A stretch of 64,000 nt of DNA from Pseudolabrys sp. (GTDB lineage Bacteria; Pseudomonadota; Alphaproteobacteria; Rhizobiales; Xanthobacteraceae), in the NCBI GenBank assembly GCA_030655215.1, contig JAURVZ010000023.1, positions 26,584 to 90,583 on the forward strand. The letters are read 5' to 3'. The notes beneath the pieces were generated by a model that saw only the letters and a program-made list of their open reading frames with translations, was not told the origin of the DNA and made no database searches. Position 1 is the stretch's first letter. Each line of letters opens with the position of its first letter. Below, piece by piece: positions 35,901 through 43,685 of this stretch. The position numbers were made by a program, and so were the translations under genes.

Positions 35901-36113
35901 CTGCGTCTCGACCGGACGCAGCAGCAGGCGCTCGGCATCTTCAGGCGAAATGCCGCGCTGAGTCAGCGACACATAGATGATCGGCACCTTGACGTCCGGC
36001 TCGGCCTCTTTCGGGATCGTCTGATAGGCGATGAAGCCGGCGACGAGCAGAAACGCCAGCGTCGCCAAGGTCAGGCGCGCATGCGAGATCGCATAGTTAA
36101 TAAGGCCAGTCAT
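32994..36113 (-). CDS. Efflux RND transporter permease
   Basis: Inner-membrane proton-driven exporter, 1039 aa, the usual size for AcrB/CzcA-class pumps. It has 12 membrane helices with two large periplasmic loops. Visible pieces are the first helix MTGLINYAISHARLTLATLAF, DEPSVQEVNLSLYPVLVV, LILAVGMLVDDAIIVSEYAERRM near residue 390-410 (helix 4 DD motif), and GIGIIANAGVIVNNNIVLIDTY near 905. The sequence is closest to the hydrophobe/drug pump branch. The ATG overlaps the adaptor stop by one base (TAATG). No outer-membrane channel gene is near. Confidence 0.94.
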   Translation of the reverse strand: MTGLINYAISHARLTLATLAFLLVAGFIAYQTIPKEAEPDVKVPIIYVSLTQRGISPEDAERLLLRPVETQLKSVSNVKEMRATGYEGGGYVLLEFEAGFNSDAALADVRAKVDQAKRDLPKDADEPSVQEVNLSLYPVLVVTLAGEVPERTLLRIARNTKNAIEQLPGVLKAELRGARDEAVEVTAEPMLMKSYGISIDQLISITQQSNSLIAAGALEGASGRFAVKVPGLIERPEDMLKIPVVSTQGATIALGDIATVRPTFKDSTSVTRVNGQSAMAIEVSKRTGTNHIETVDSVKKLIAQVQKTWPEGVKVGFTQDKSKTIRQMLADLQNSVATGVLLVTVIILFALGARASVFIGIAIPASFLAGVLGLHLAGLTVNIVVLFSLILAVGMLVDDAIIVSEYAERRMSEGMPPKQAYAEAAVRMSGPVIAATATRVAAFSPLLFWPGIVGQFMMYMPITLIATLSASLAVALFFTPTLGALMGRAALVPHDERVSDRGPYMRTVKLALHRPGTVLLLALGLLIAVIGVYGKFGKGVEFFPAVEPDYGQVIVHARGNIALDEKDKAIRQAEKVVLATGGIKTVYTRVGEQPRGSSEITEDTIGVIQFEFDDWQKRDAAHVIMDKIRQQTNTIAGILVEVTAPRAGPPTGKAIQVQIAAIDPDKLPEAAKKVAASLSQMPEVRDLDDGLPLPGIDWKIQVNKSEAAKYGASLGSVGNAIQLVTNGVKVTEYRPSDNDKAVDIIVRFPGDRRSLDQIDELRVQTQAGYVPIGNFVERVPAARVGFINRVNAARIMTVSANIAAGVQTAVVQKEVIDRLSKAELGDGVTFKLKGEDEEREKAGAFLGKAFGTAMFLIFAILLAQFNRFISVLLVLSAVVLSTIGVLLGLMIMGQPFGVVMTGIGIIANAGVIVNNNIVLIDTYDRLRSEGQGAYDAIMETCRERARPVVLTAVTAILGVLPIAFGINLEFVNREITFGAPATQWWISLSTAIVFGLGFATILTLIVTPAALMAIANVAERRDRWRERRAVRRQQAVPAE

Positions 36114-37213
36114 TACTTCGCCGCCGTCGTTTCAGTGGCCGCATCGACCGTTGCAACCTTCTGGCCTTCGCGGACAAAATCCTGGCCGCGCAGAATGATG
36201 CGCGCGCCGTCCTTGACGCCGGACAGCCACATCATGTCCTGCTGGTCCTCGATGATGCGCACCGGCACGAACTGCACCTTGTCCTCGCCATCGACGATGC
36301 GAACGCCGATATCGCCGGTCGAGGAAATGGTCAGCGCCGAGCGCGCCACCTTCGTGGCCGGCTCCGGCTTCAGCGAGATGATGACTTCGGCAGTGATGCC
36401 GTCCGGTATCGAGCGGTCGGCATTCGGCATTTCGACTTCAACGCGGTAAGTGCGCGTTGTCGCGCTCGCCGATTTCGAGACATAACGGACGCGGCCTTTG
36501 ACGGTCTGGCTGGTGACCAGCCGCACTTCCGCGGTTTCGCCAACTTTGACGCCGGCGAGCTTGCGCTCGGACACTTCGACAATCGCCAGCATCGGATCGA
36601 GCGCAACCAGCGTCGCGATTTCCTTGCCGGCCATCGAGAAGGCGGCAAGGCCGACTTCCGCCGGCACTTCGGTGATCACGCCATCCCACGGCGCACGGAC
36701 AATGCTGCGCTCCAGTTCGGCGCGCGCGGTGCCGAGCGAGGCTTCCGCCATCTTGTACATGGATTCAAGATTGACGAGGTCAAGCTTCGGCAGCGCGCCA
36801 CTGGCGATCAGGGTGCGCTTGGCTTCAAGTTCGGCCTTGCGCTGGTCGACAATGGCTTCGGCCTGCGCCACTTGCGCCAGACGGGCGTCATCGGAGAGAA
36901 CGGCGAGTACTTCGCCCTGCTTGACCTGCTGGCCGCGCTTGATGCGCAATTCGTTCAGCATGCCGCCGGTACGCGCCGCAACCACGACCTTCTTGTCGGC
37001 TTCGGTGCGGCCGGACAGAGTCAGCGTCGGGCTGTGCTGTTCGACCTTGGCCGGGCCAACAGCAACCTTGAACAGCGGCGCGTCCTTCTTCTCATTGGCG
37101 CGTACGGCGGCTTCGCCTTCCGGGCCCTCGTGCGGGATGAAATGGCCCGATGCGATCCATGCGACCGCAACAACGACAATGCCGACGGCGGCAATACGGC
37201 TGGCTTTCATCAT
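36113..37213 (-). CDS. Efflux RND transporter periplasmic adaptor (HlyD family)
   Basis: Membrane-fusion protein linking the RND pump to an outer-membrane channel, 366 aa. An N-terminal anchor (IAAVGIVVVAVAWIASG) is followed by the biotinyl-lipoyl half-motif LTLSGRTEADKKVVVAARTGG, a coiled-coil hairpin at about 105-165 (LAQVAQAEAIVDQRKAELEAK), and RAPWDGVITEVPAEVG. Coupled by 4 bases to the TetR gene upstream and by 1 base to the pump gene downstream. Confidence 0.93.
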   Translation of the reverse strand: MMKASRIAAVGIVVVAVAWIASGHFIPHEGPEGEAAVRANEKKDAPLFKVAVGPAKVEQHSPTLTLSGRTEADKKVVVAARTGGMLNELRIKRGQQVKQGEVLAVLSDDARLAQVAQAEAIVDQRKAELEAKRTLIASGALPKLDLVNLESMYKMAEASLGTARAELERSIVRAPWDGVITEVPAEVGLAAFSMAGKEIATLVALDPMLAIVEVSERKLAGVKVGETAEVRLVTSQTVKGRVRYVSKSASATTRTYRVEVEMPNADRSIPDGITAEVIISLKPEPATKVARSALTISSTGDIGVRIVDGEDKVQFVPVRIIEDQQDMMWLSGVKDGARIILRGQDFVREGQKVATVDAATETTAAK

Positions 37214-37839
37214 GACGTCTCTCCGTCGGCATTCGGTTTAGCCAACAGGCTGTGGACCATATTGAGAATGAGCGGCAAAACTTTGGTGGTGTCGAACGCG
37301 GGATCCACCGAGCGGCGCCATGACATGCCGTCGCCGAGCACCATCAGCACGCTGGCGGCGGACTGCAGGTCGACATCCTTGCGGATTTCGCCGCGGTCGG
37401 CGGCGCGTTGCAGCATGTCGGCGAGGCGCTCCTTAATGTCAGCTTCGATCGCCTGATTGAGCTTGGCGATGTCGGGATGACGGCGGCTCTCCGACATGAT
37501 CTCGGCGCAGAGACCGACTTCCGCATCGCTGCGATCGACCAGATGACGCTGCGCCAGCCCTGCAAGGCCCTCGAAGAAATCCTTCGCTTCGTCGACCAGC
37601 GCGAAGCTCGCCACTGCGTCGGCGCGGTTGCGCTCGCAGATGCCGGCGATCAGCGCTTCCTTGGACGGGAAGTAGCGATAGAGATTACCCGGGCTCATCT
37701 GCGCTTCGCCGCAGATGTCCTGCATCGAGGCGCGATGGAAACCGGCGCGGGCAAAGCAGCGCTCGGCGGCGTCGAGGATCTCGGCGCGGCGGTCGGTCTG
37801 CTTCTGCGTCGGCTGGGTCTTGAGTTGCGCTTGGGCCAT
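37210..37839 (-). CDS. TetR/AcrR family transcriptional regulator of the RND operon
   Basis: 209-aa repressor. The N-terminal helix-turn-helix is AEILDAAERCFARAGFHRASMQDICGEAQMSPGNLYRYFPSKEAL at residues 19-64 (motif split here: AGFHRASMQDIC...SPGNLYRYFPSKEAL). The C-terminal ligand domain is variable. It is the first gene of the TetR-adaptor-pump operon, so it likely represses itself and the pump through the palindrome at 37910-37925 and responds to a pump substrate. Confidence 0.92.
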   Translation of the reverse strand: MAQAQLKTQPTQKQTDRRAEILDAAERCFARAGFHRASMQDICGEAQMSPGNLYRYFPSKEALIAGICERNRADAVASFALVDEAKDFFEGLAGLAQRHLVDRSDAEVGLCAEIMSESRRHPDIAKLNQAIEADIKERLADMLQRAADRGEIRKDVDLQSAASVLMVLGDGMSWRRSVDPAFDTTKVLPLILNMVHSLLAKPNADGETS

Positions 37840-37909
37840 TTTCGTCTCGAGAGTGTGTCCGCGCGAGCCAGTCAGGACCCGGCTCAGGCTTGAAAGGTTC
37901 TAAAAATGA

Positions 37910-37925
37910 GAATGAACGTTCACTC
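37910..37925. promoter_or_regulatory. Palindromic operator candidate for the TetR regulator
   Basis: GAATGAACGTTCACTC, centred on the perfect palindrome TGAACGTTCA, 71 bases before the TetR start codon. It fits TetR/AcrR operators that control divergent or self promoters. Confidence 0.7.
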
Positions 37926-38036
37926 CAGTAATTGAAGTCCGGGGAACCGTCAAGCACCGGATACCAAAAACCGGGTTGACCGCGGCGCGGGAGGCGCTTT
38001 TGCTGGCCGGACAGACGCACATACAGTGAGCCGGCG

Positions 38037-38411
38037 ATGACCTATCTGATCGTGTTCCTCGGCGGCGGGCTCGGCGCTGCTTTGCGTCACGGCATCAACA
38101 TTGCCAGCGCCCGTGCGCTCGGGACCGGGTTCCCCTACGGCACACTGCTGATCAACATAACCGGCTCGCTGATCATGGGGCTGGTGGCCGGCTGGTTCGC
38201 GCTGAAGGGCGATGCCAGCCAGGGCTGGCGGCTGTTCCTGACCACCGGCATTCTCGGCGGCTACACGACGTTTTCGGCCTTCTCGCTCGATGCCGCCTTG
38301 CTCTATGAGCGCGGCGAGGTCGGCGCCGCGGCGGTGTACGTCATCGCCTCCGTGGTGCTGTCGATCGCTGGGCTGTTCGCTGGGCTGGCGCTGGTGCGCA
38401 GCCTGGCGTGA
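38037..38411 (+). CDS. crcB: Fluoride ion channel
   Basis: Inner-membrane fluoride exporter (Fluc), 124 aa with four helices. Hallmarks are GGGLGAALRHGINI near the start, the Asn in LLINITGSLIMG (residues 38-50), and TTGILGGYTTFSAFSLD near 70-86 with the Phe-box and Na+-site residues. Such proteins work as antiparallel dimers. No fluoride-riboswitch pattern is seen upstream, so regulation is unclear. Confidence 0.95.
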   Translation: MTYLIVFLGGGLGAALRHGINIASARALGTGFPYGTLLINITGSLIMGLVAGWFALKGDASQGWRLFLTTGILGGYTTFSAFSLDAALLYERGEVGAAAVYVIASVVLSIAGLFAGLALVRSLA

Positions 38412-38486
38412 GGCCGCATTGAGCCGCCTGCCCCGACATGGTAGGCTGATCCTCAACAAATCCGCACACTTACCGGAGGACGCCCC

Positions 38487-38723
38487 GTGAAACGGCTGAT
38501 CATCGCCACAGCACTTTTGGCCGTCATCGCCGCTCCCGCATTGGCGCAGCGCAAGCCCTACAGCGTGATGAGCGACGAAGAAAAGGCCAAGGAAAAGGTC
38601 AACGAATCCGTCGACCGCAATTATCGCAATACGATGGAACGCACCCGCAAGGACTCCGAACAGCAGGCCGACCCGTGGGCCAATATGCGCGGCACGCCCG
38701 AGCAGCCGCGGAAGAAGAAATAG
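38487..38723 (+). CDS. Small secreted basic protein, hypothetical
   Basis: 78 aa with signal peptide 1-21 (MKRLIIATALLAVIAAPALAQ) and a charged, Lys/Glu/Arg-rich mature part ending in KKK. The GTG start has GGAGGA 7 bases upstream. No domain recognised. Confidence 0.75.
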   Translation: MKRLIIATALLAVIAAPALAQRKPYSVMSDEEKAKEKVNESVDRNYRNTMERTRKDSEQQADPWANMRGTPEQPRKKK

Positions 38724-38734
38724 CGGGCTGACCG

Positions 38735-39157
38735 CTACCAGCGATGCCAGCGCCGGCCGTAATAGGGCCGGCCATAGTAGGGCCTGCCGAAATACGGACG
38801 ACCGTAAAACGGCGGCGGCGGTGCGAAATACACCGGCGGCTCTTCGTAATAAACCCGGGCCGGCGCGCGGCGCACCACCGTCCGCTGCGGCACCCGGCCG
38901 CTTTGATCGATCGACGTCTGGATGGCGAAGCCGGCCTTGTCCTGCCAGGTGACGGCGCACCAGCCTTCGGTGCATTCGTTGGCTTCGATCAGGCTGCCGG
39001 CAGGAATCTTGCCGACGATCTCGCTTGTCGTGCCCGGCGCCTGCCGCAGATTGACGGTCGATTTGACGTAAGCCGGCTTGGCCATCGCCACCGAGCCAAA
39101 AGCCAGCAACGCCGCGAGGGCCGTTGCACCGCTCAAGATATGCCGGGCTTGCATCAT
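38735..39157 (-). CDS. Secreted SH3b-domain protein with Tyr/Gly/Arg/Pro repeats
   Basis: 140 aa. Signal peptide 1-26 (ATALAALLAFGSVAMA), then a bacterial SH3 domain at about 30-85 with VNLRQAPGTTSEIVGKIPAG and TEGWCAVTWQDKAGFA. The tail has three FYGRP/YYGRP repeats and ends RRWHRW, probably a surface-binding arm. Such proteins bind peptidoglycan or other envelope partners. Confidence 0.85.
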   Translation of the reverse strand: MMQARHILSGATALAALLAFGSVAMAKPAYVKSTVNLRQAPGTTSEIVGKIPAGSLIEANECTEGWCAVTWQDKAGFAIQTSIDQSGRVPQRTVVRRAPARVYYEEPPVYFAPPPPFYGRPYFGRPYYGRPYYGRRWHRW

Positions 39158-39284
39158 GGTGATCGCCTTCGCCTGTTGGTCCGTTCCGCGCCCATCTCAG
39201 GCGGTAAAAACGGCAGGAACGGGGCGGCTTGCCTAACGGCTTTGCCCTGTGACACAAGGCAGCGAATTCACACCGAGACCGACC

Positions 39285-39554
39285 ATGACCGACGACAAGA
39301 CGCCCGATAACGACACGCCGCCCGACCGGCTGAGCATTGATCCGCGCAGCCCGCATTTCAACGCCGAGGTGTTGCAGCGCGATGTCGGCATCCGCTTCAA
39401 GGGCGTCGAGAAAACCAATGTCGAGGAATACAGCGTCAGCGAAGGCTGGGTCCGCGTCGCCGCCGGCAATGCCAAGGATCGCTACGGCAATTCGCTGACC
39501 ATCAAGCTGACCGGCGCGGTCGAGCCGTACTTCAAGGACAAGAAGCCGGCTTAA
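39285..39554 (+). CDS. DUF3297 family protein
   Basis: 89-aa soluble protein starting MTDDKTPDNDTPPDRLSIDP. The DUF3297 core is SPHFNAEVLQRDVGIRFKGVEKTNVEEY and VAAGNAKDRYGNSLTIKL. The function of the family is unknown. An upstream in-frame ATG adds 12 residues of little similarity. Confidence 0.85.
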   Translation: MTDDKTPDNDTPPDRLSIDPRSPHFNAEVLQRDVGIRFKGVEKTNVEEYSVSEGWVRVAAGNAKDRYGNSLTIKLTGAVEPYFKDKKPA

Positions 39555-39576
39555 ACGCTGCGCGAGCGGGCCTGAT

Positions 39577-39936
39577 ATGGAACGCATTTGGGACGATGAC
39601 AGCGCGCGCCACGAGATCACCCGGCTTGAAGGGCTGATCGAAAAGCTCAACGACCAGATTGCCTGGTGCGCCAAGATCTCGCTGGCCGCCAAGATTGCCG
39701 TTGCCGGCGGCGCGGTCTGGTTCGTGCTGGCGCAGTTCGGCGTTCTGCCGGGCGGCGCGGTCGCCTTTGTCGGTTCGCTGTCGGCGCTGCTTGGCGGTGT
39801 CGTGCTGCTCGGCTCCAACGAGACGACGTGGAATCAATACGAGGCGAATCTGGAGCAGACGCAAGCCGCACGCGCGGCGCTGATCGGCCGGATGGGTCTG
39901 CGCGTTGTCGGCGATGCGCCGCGGACGCTGCATTGA
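39577..39936 (+). CDS. Membrane protein with N-terminal helix, hypothetical
   Basis: 119 aa. An N-terminal coiled-coil-like stretch (RHEITRLEGLIEKLNDQIAW) is followed by two hydrophobic segments at about residues 34-55 and 60-78, then another helical part. No recognised domain. Starts 22 bases after the DUF3297 gene. Confidence 0.7.
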   Translation: MERIWDDDSARHEITRLEGLIEKLNDQIAWCAKISLAAKIAVAGGAVWFVLAQFGVLPGGAVAFVGSLSALLGGVVLLGSNETTWNQYEANLEQTQAARAALIGRMGLRVVGDAPRTLH

Positions 39937-39976
39937 TTTGTATGTCGTCGTGCTCGCGCCCCGCTATAAGCCCGGC

Positions 39977-40750
39977 ATGAATGACGACCACGAAAGCCTC
40001 GCCCGCGACGTACTAGAACTGCACGGCGAGACGCACGCCGCGCTGGAGCCGGTGACCATCGGCATGAGCGAGGCGTCGGTGTTTCGCGCCGGGGCGACGT
40101 TCGTGAAAGTCGCGACCGGCACCGCGGCCACCGCCTTGCGCGACGAGGCCGCCCGCACGCAATGGCTCGCGGCGCGCGGCATCCATGTGCCGCTTTTGCT
40201 GCGCATCGACGATCGCGGCGGCAGCATCGCTGTGCTAATGGCGGCAATGGCCGGTGTTCCGGCCGATGAGAGCCCGCTGCCGACGCCGGTTTTCGTCCAG
40301 CGGCTGGGACAAGCACTGGCGGAGCTGCATGCATTGCCGATCGCCCCCTGCCCGTTCGACGAAAGCGTCACAGTGCGGTTGGCCCGCGCCCAGGCCGCGA
40401 TCGACAAAGGTGATGTCAATCCTTCCGACTTCGAGCCGCGCAACCGCAAGACCAAGCCGGCCGACCTGCTGCACCGTTTGCGCAGCGAGCAACCGCGTGA
40501 CGATATCGTTGTGCTGCATGGCGATGCCACGCTCGGCAATATCATCATCGACGGCAATGGCATTCCTGGATTCATCGACTGCGGCAATGCCGGACGCGGC
40601 GGCCGCTATACCGATCTGGTGCTGCTGCACGCCGACATTGTCGAGCATCGCGGTGTCGACGCCGGCGCGCAATTTCTCGCCGCCTATGGCGCGCAGGATT
40701 TCGATACCGCCAAGGCGCGATTTTACCTGGACCTCTACGAGCTGTTCTAA
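39977..40750 (+). CDS. Aminoglycoside 3'-phosphotransferase-like kinase
   Basis: 257-aa protein of the APH(3') fold. The catalytic loop VVLHGDATLGNIIIDG lies near residue 177 and the Mg-binding segment IPGFIDCGNAGRGGRYTDL near 195, both very close to APH(3') enzymes (HGDxxxxN and GFIDCGxxGxxDRYxD). An N-terminal MSEASVFRAGATFVKVA fits the nucleotide loop. It could inactivate kanamycin-type drugs or phosphorylate another small alcohol. It is probably an intrinsic chromosomal gene, since no mobile element is near and base composition is like the neighbours. Confidence 0.85.
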   Translation: MNDDHESLARDVLELHGETHAALEPVTIGMSEASVFRAGATFVKVATGTAATALRDEAARTQWLAARGIHVPLLLRIDDRGGSIAVLMAAMAGVPADESPLPTPVFVQRLGQALAELHALPIAPCPFDESVTVRLARAQAAIDKGDVNPSDFEPRNRKTKPADLLHRLRSEQPRDDIVVLHGDATLGNIIIDGNGIPGFIDCGNAGRGGRYTDLVLLHADIVEHRGVDAGAQFLAAYGAQDFDTAKARFYLDLYELF

Positions 40751-40841
40751 AATGCGATTACGTAAAATTGTAACGACCGGCTGAGCGCGGTTTTAACGCG
40801 GCCAAGGCACATTCCACGCATCAGCCTTAGGGATGTTTTCG

Positions 40842-41048
40842 ATGACACGCATTATCGTCAAGAACGGTGATTGGGATACCGCGCGCGCCGAGCTCGGCGC
40901 CAATATGGATGCCAAGCGCAATACGTTCGACGCGCAGTTCGATTCTGTCTTCGGCGCGCGCAAGCCGGACGTCGTGACGCCGGACGTAAAAGCCGCGCCT
41001 GTGAAGGCGGCCGGCAAGCTGGTGCTGGCGCGTCCGCGCCGCGTTTAA
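40842..41048 (+). CDS. Small hypothetical protein, 68 aa
   Basis: Starts MTRIIVKNGDWDTARAELGA, with a basic Ala/Lys/Pro-rich C-terminus. AGGGA lies 9 bases before the ATG at 40842; the ATG at 40833 has no ribosome site at a proper distance. Its TAA overlaps the stop of the convergent aldehyde dehydrogenase (41045-41048). Confidence 0.55.
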   Translation: MTRIIVKNGDWDTARAELGANMDAKRNTFDAQFDSVFGARKPDVVTPDVKAAPVKAAGKLVLARPRRV

Positions 41049-42514
41049 CCGCCCCGCTGAATCCACACCGCTTTCTGCTCCGTATAATTGTCGAGCGCGC
41101 TGCGGCCGAGATCGCGGCCGATGCCGGACTGACCGCCCATGCCGCCCCATGGCAGGCGCGCATCGGTCGGCCCATAGGTGTTGACCCATACCGTGCCGGC
41201 GCGAAGCCTCTCGATCATGCGATGGGCGCGATCAATATCCTTCGTCCACGCAGCAGCGGCGAGACTGTAGGCTGTGCCGTTGGCGAGGCTGACGGCTTCG
41301 TCCTCATCGTCGAAGGCGAGCACAGACACGACCGGCCCGAAGATCTCTTCCTGCGCGACGCGCATGCCGCCTTTGACGCCGGCGAACACGGTCGGCTGCA
41401 CGAAGTAGCCGCGCCCGCCGAGCCGCGCGCCGCCGGCCACAGCCTGTGCGCCCTCGCCCTTGCCGATGGCAATGTAATCGAGCACGCGCTGCATCTGCGT
41501 GCTGGAGATCACGGGCCCCAGATTGACATCCGTCTCGCGCGGATCGCCGATGCGCAGCGCATTGGCGCGGGCGGCGAGCTTCTCGACAAATTCATCATGC
41601 ACCTTGCGATCGACAACAACGCGCGTCGCCGCCGAGCACACCTGCCCGGCATTGAAGAAGGCGCCTGACCCCGTCTGCCGCACAGCAGAATCAAGATTGG
41701 CATCGGCGAATACGACGCTCGCCGACTTGCCGCCCAGCTCGAGGCCGATCTTGGTGATGTTCTCCGCCGCCGCGCGCATAATGAACTGCCCGGTGCGCGG
41801 CGAGCCGGTGAAGGAGATCTTGTCGATGCCGGGATGCGACACCAAAGCGGCGCCGGCCTGCGTGCCATAACCCGGCACGATGTTGAGCACGCCGGGCGGC
41901 AGGCCGGCTTCCAGCGCGGCAGCGCCCAGCCAAAGCGCCGACAAAGGCGTCAGCTCGGCCGGCTTGAGCACGATGGTGCAGCCGCAGGCGAGCGCCGGGG
42001 CGATCTTCCACACCGCATTCATCAGCGCGAAATTCCACGGCACGATGACGCCAACGACGCCGACCGGCACGCGTTGCACATAGGTGATCGCATCGCGCCG
42101 CGCCGGCACGACTTCACCGGTGATCTTGTCGGCCCAGCCCGCATAGTATTCGAGGCAGTCAATGGCCGCCGGCAGATCCATGCGCCGCGTCGCCGCCAGC
42201 GGCTTGCCGCCGTCGAGGCTTTCCAGCGCGACGACTTCCTCGCTGCGTTCGCGCAATATGGCGGCGAGACGATAAAGAATGCGGCCGCGCTGCGCCCCGG
42301 TCATGGCCGGCCAGGCACCGCGGGTGAGCGCGCCGCGCGCCGCCTGCACCGCCGCTTCAATGTCGGAGGCATCGCCTTCGGCGACTTCGGCGATCACTTC
42401 TTCCGTCGCCGGATTGAGCGTGGTGAAGGTCTTGCCGCGCACGGAATTGTGCCACTCGCCGCCGATCAGCATGCGCTTCGACTGGTCGGCTTCGATCTTG
42501 AAAGGGGCGTTCAT
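41045..42514 (-). CDS. Aldehyde dehydrogenase family protein
   Basis: NAD(P)-dependent oxidation of an aldehyde, 489 aa. VVGVIVPWNFALMNAVWK is near residue 150, the general-base region GLELGGKSASVVFADA near 256, with Glu near 257 and the catalytic Cys in FFNAGQVCSAATRVVV near 290. The C-terminus has GGQSGIGRDLGRSALDNYTEQK. GGAG precedes the ATG. It is co-directional with the lysR and fdh genes upstream. It may act on an aldehyde in one-carbon or fatty-acid metabolism; the substrate is not visible. Confidence 0.93.
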   Translation of the reverse strand: MNAPFKIEADQSKRMLIGGEWHNSVRGKTFTTLNPATEEVIAEVAEGDASDIEAAVQAARGALTRGAWPAMTGAQRGRILYRLAAILRERSEEVVALESLDGGKPLAATRRMDLPAAIDCLEYYAGWADKITGEVVPARRDAITYVQRVPVGVVGVIVPWNFALMNAVWKIAPALACGCTIVLKPAELTPLSALWLGAAALEAGLPPGVLNIVPGYGTQAGAALVSHPGIDKISFTGSPRTGQFIMRAAAENITKIGLELGGKSASVVFADANLDSAVRQTGSGAFFNAGQVCSAATRVVVDRKVHDEFVEKLAARANALRIGDPRETDVNLGPVISSTQMQRVLDYIAIGKGEGAQAVAGGARLGGRGYFVQPTVFAGVKGGMRVAQEEIFGPVVSVLAFDDEDEAVSLANGTAYSLAAAAWTKDIDRAHRMIERLRAGTVWVNTYGPTDARLPWGGMGGQSGIGRDLGRSALDNYTEQKAVWIQRGG

Positions 42515-42602
42515 GCGTGACTCCGTTGCCTGTGCAAGAAGTCTCGGCGCGCCTCAGCCCGCGATCAAATCGGAAGTGCCGCGGTTTGATCGGAAACGCC
42601 GA

Positions 42603-43535
42603 TCATTCAGCCGACAAGGCCTCGAGCGCCGCGCTGATGTCATTGGCGCGCGCAGACTTCAGCAAGGCCCGCGCCAACGGCGGCAGCGGGTCGCGTTCCT
42701 GAAACAACAGGCCGACACTTTGCGACGCTTCCGGCTCGACCAAAGGCACCGTGGTGAAGCCGGACAGCGCACTGCGGCTGCGGCCAAGCAGGCTGAGATA
42801 GGTTTGCGGGATGACGCTCGACCATTGGCCGGAGCCGACATGGGCGATCAGCGCCAGCACGGAATTAGTTTCAATGGCCGCGCGCGGCTTGCCGGCGCCG
42901 CCTTCAGCGAACAGACGATCGACAATGCGGCGGTTCTGCATATCCCGTGTGAGAAGACATAACGGCAGACCGGCGGCTTCGCGCCAACTGACCGCGGCGC
43001 GGCCATCGAACGGGCCACCGACCGGCGTCAGCAGCATGTAGCGCTCCTTGTAGAGCGGCAATGTGCGCACGTGATGCAGCGGCTCATTGTCGAGATAGGT
43101 CATGCCGGCTTCCAGCGTGCCGTCTTCGAGGCCGCGCTGGATCTCGATCGAGGTGTGCGACACGACCTTCAGCGTCACCAGAGGATGCGCCTTGCAGAAC
43201 GGATTGGTGATGAGCGGCGCGACCGTCATCGCTGCGGGGATGATGCCGAAGCGCAGCACGCCGCTGAGACCAGAGCGCATCTCGGCCAGCTCCTGGGTCA
43301 GCGCTTCCTCGTCGGCGAGAATGCGCTGCGCCCAGATCAGCACGCGTTCGCCCTCGCTGGTCAGCCCTTGAAAGCGCGGGCCATTGCGGTCGATCAGCGG
43401 AACGGCCAGCTCTTTTTCAAGCTGGCGTACGGCCTCGGACAAAGTCGGTTGCGTAACGTTGCAGGCCTCCGCCGCGCGGGCGTGATTTTTCTCACGGGCC
43501 AGCGCGACGAAGTAATGGAGATGGCGGAGGTTCAT
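42603..43535 (-). CDS. LysR family regulator, paralogue A beside formate dehydrogenase
   Basis: 310-aa activator/repressor. The N-terminal winged helix is MNLRHLHYFVALAREKNHARAAEACNVTQPTLSEAVRQLE (positions 1-40). It shares many segments with the second LysR at 48504-49397, such as PLCLLTRDMQNRRIVDRL and GMTYLDNEPLHHV. It follows the fdhA gene in the same direction, separated by an inverted-repeat element. Confidence 0.92.
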   Translation of the reverse strand: MNLRHLHYFVALAREKNHARAAEACNVTQPTLSEAVRQLEKELAVPLIDRNGPRFQGLTSEGERVLIWAQRILADEEALTQELAEMRSGLSGVLRFGIIPAAMTVAPLITNPFCKAHPLVTLKVVSHTSIEIQRGLEDGTLEAGMTYLDNEPLHHVRTLPLYKERYMLLTPVGGPFDGRAAVSWREAAGLPLCLLTRDMQNRRIVDRLFAEGGAGKPRAAIETNSVLALIAHVGSGQWSSVIPQTYLSLLGRSRSALSGFTTVPLVEPEASQSVGLLFQERDPLPPLARALLKSARANDISAALEALSAE

Positions 43536-43546
43536 GGGAAGCTTCC

Positions 43547-43676
43547 ACCCTCCCCTGGAGGGGGAGGGTCGTCGAGCATTGAGTGAAGCGAAATGCGAGA
43601 CGGGGTGGGGTGAACTTTTGAAAGATCACCCCACCCCGCTCACTACGTTCGCGACCCTCCCCCTCCAGGGGAGGGT
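43547..43676. repeat. Large inverted repeat (family E)
   Basis: Left arm ACCCTCCCCTGGAGGGGGAG and right arm CTCCCCCTCCAGGGGAGGGT, with a second inner pair around GGGGTGGGGTGA / TCACCCCACCCC. It can fold as a long hairpin between fdhA and lysR, a typical dispersed element of this group. Confidence 0.85.
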
Positions 43677-43685
43677 AAAGAAGAA

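Noticed and set aside
37940..38036. Fluoride riboswitch before crcB
   Set aside because: I looked for the conserved GGNGAUGG...CUGAU pattern and did not find it.
37950..39818. 622-codon open frame on the minus strand
   Set aside because: Crosses crcB, the small secreted gene, the SH3b gene and DUF3297 in a wrong phase; the true proteins have signals and ribosome sites.
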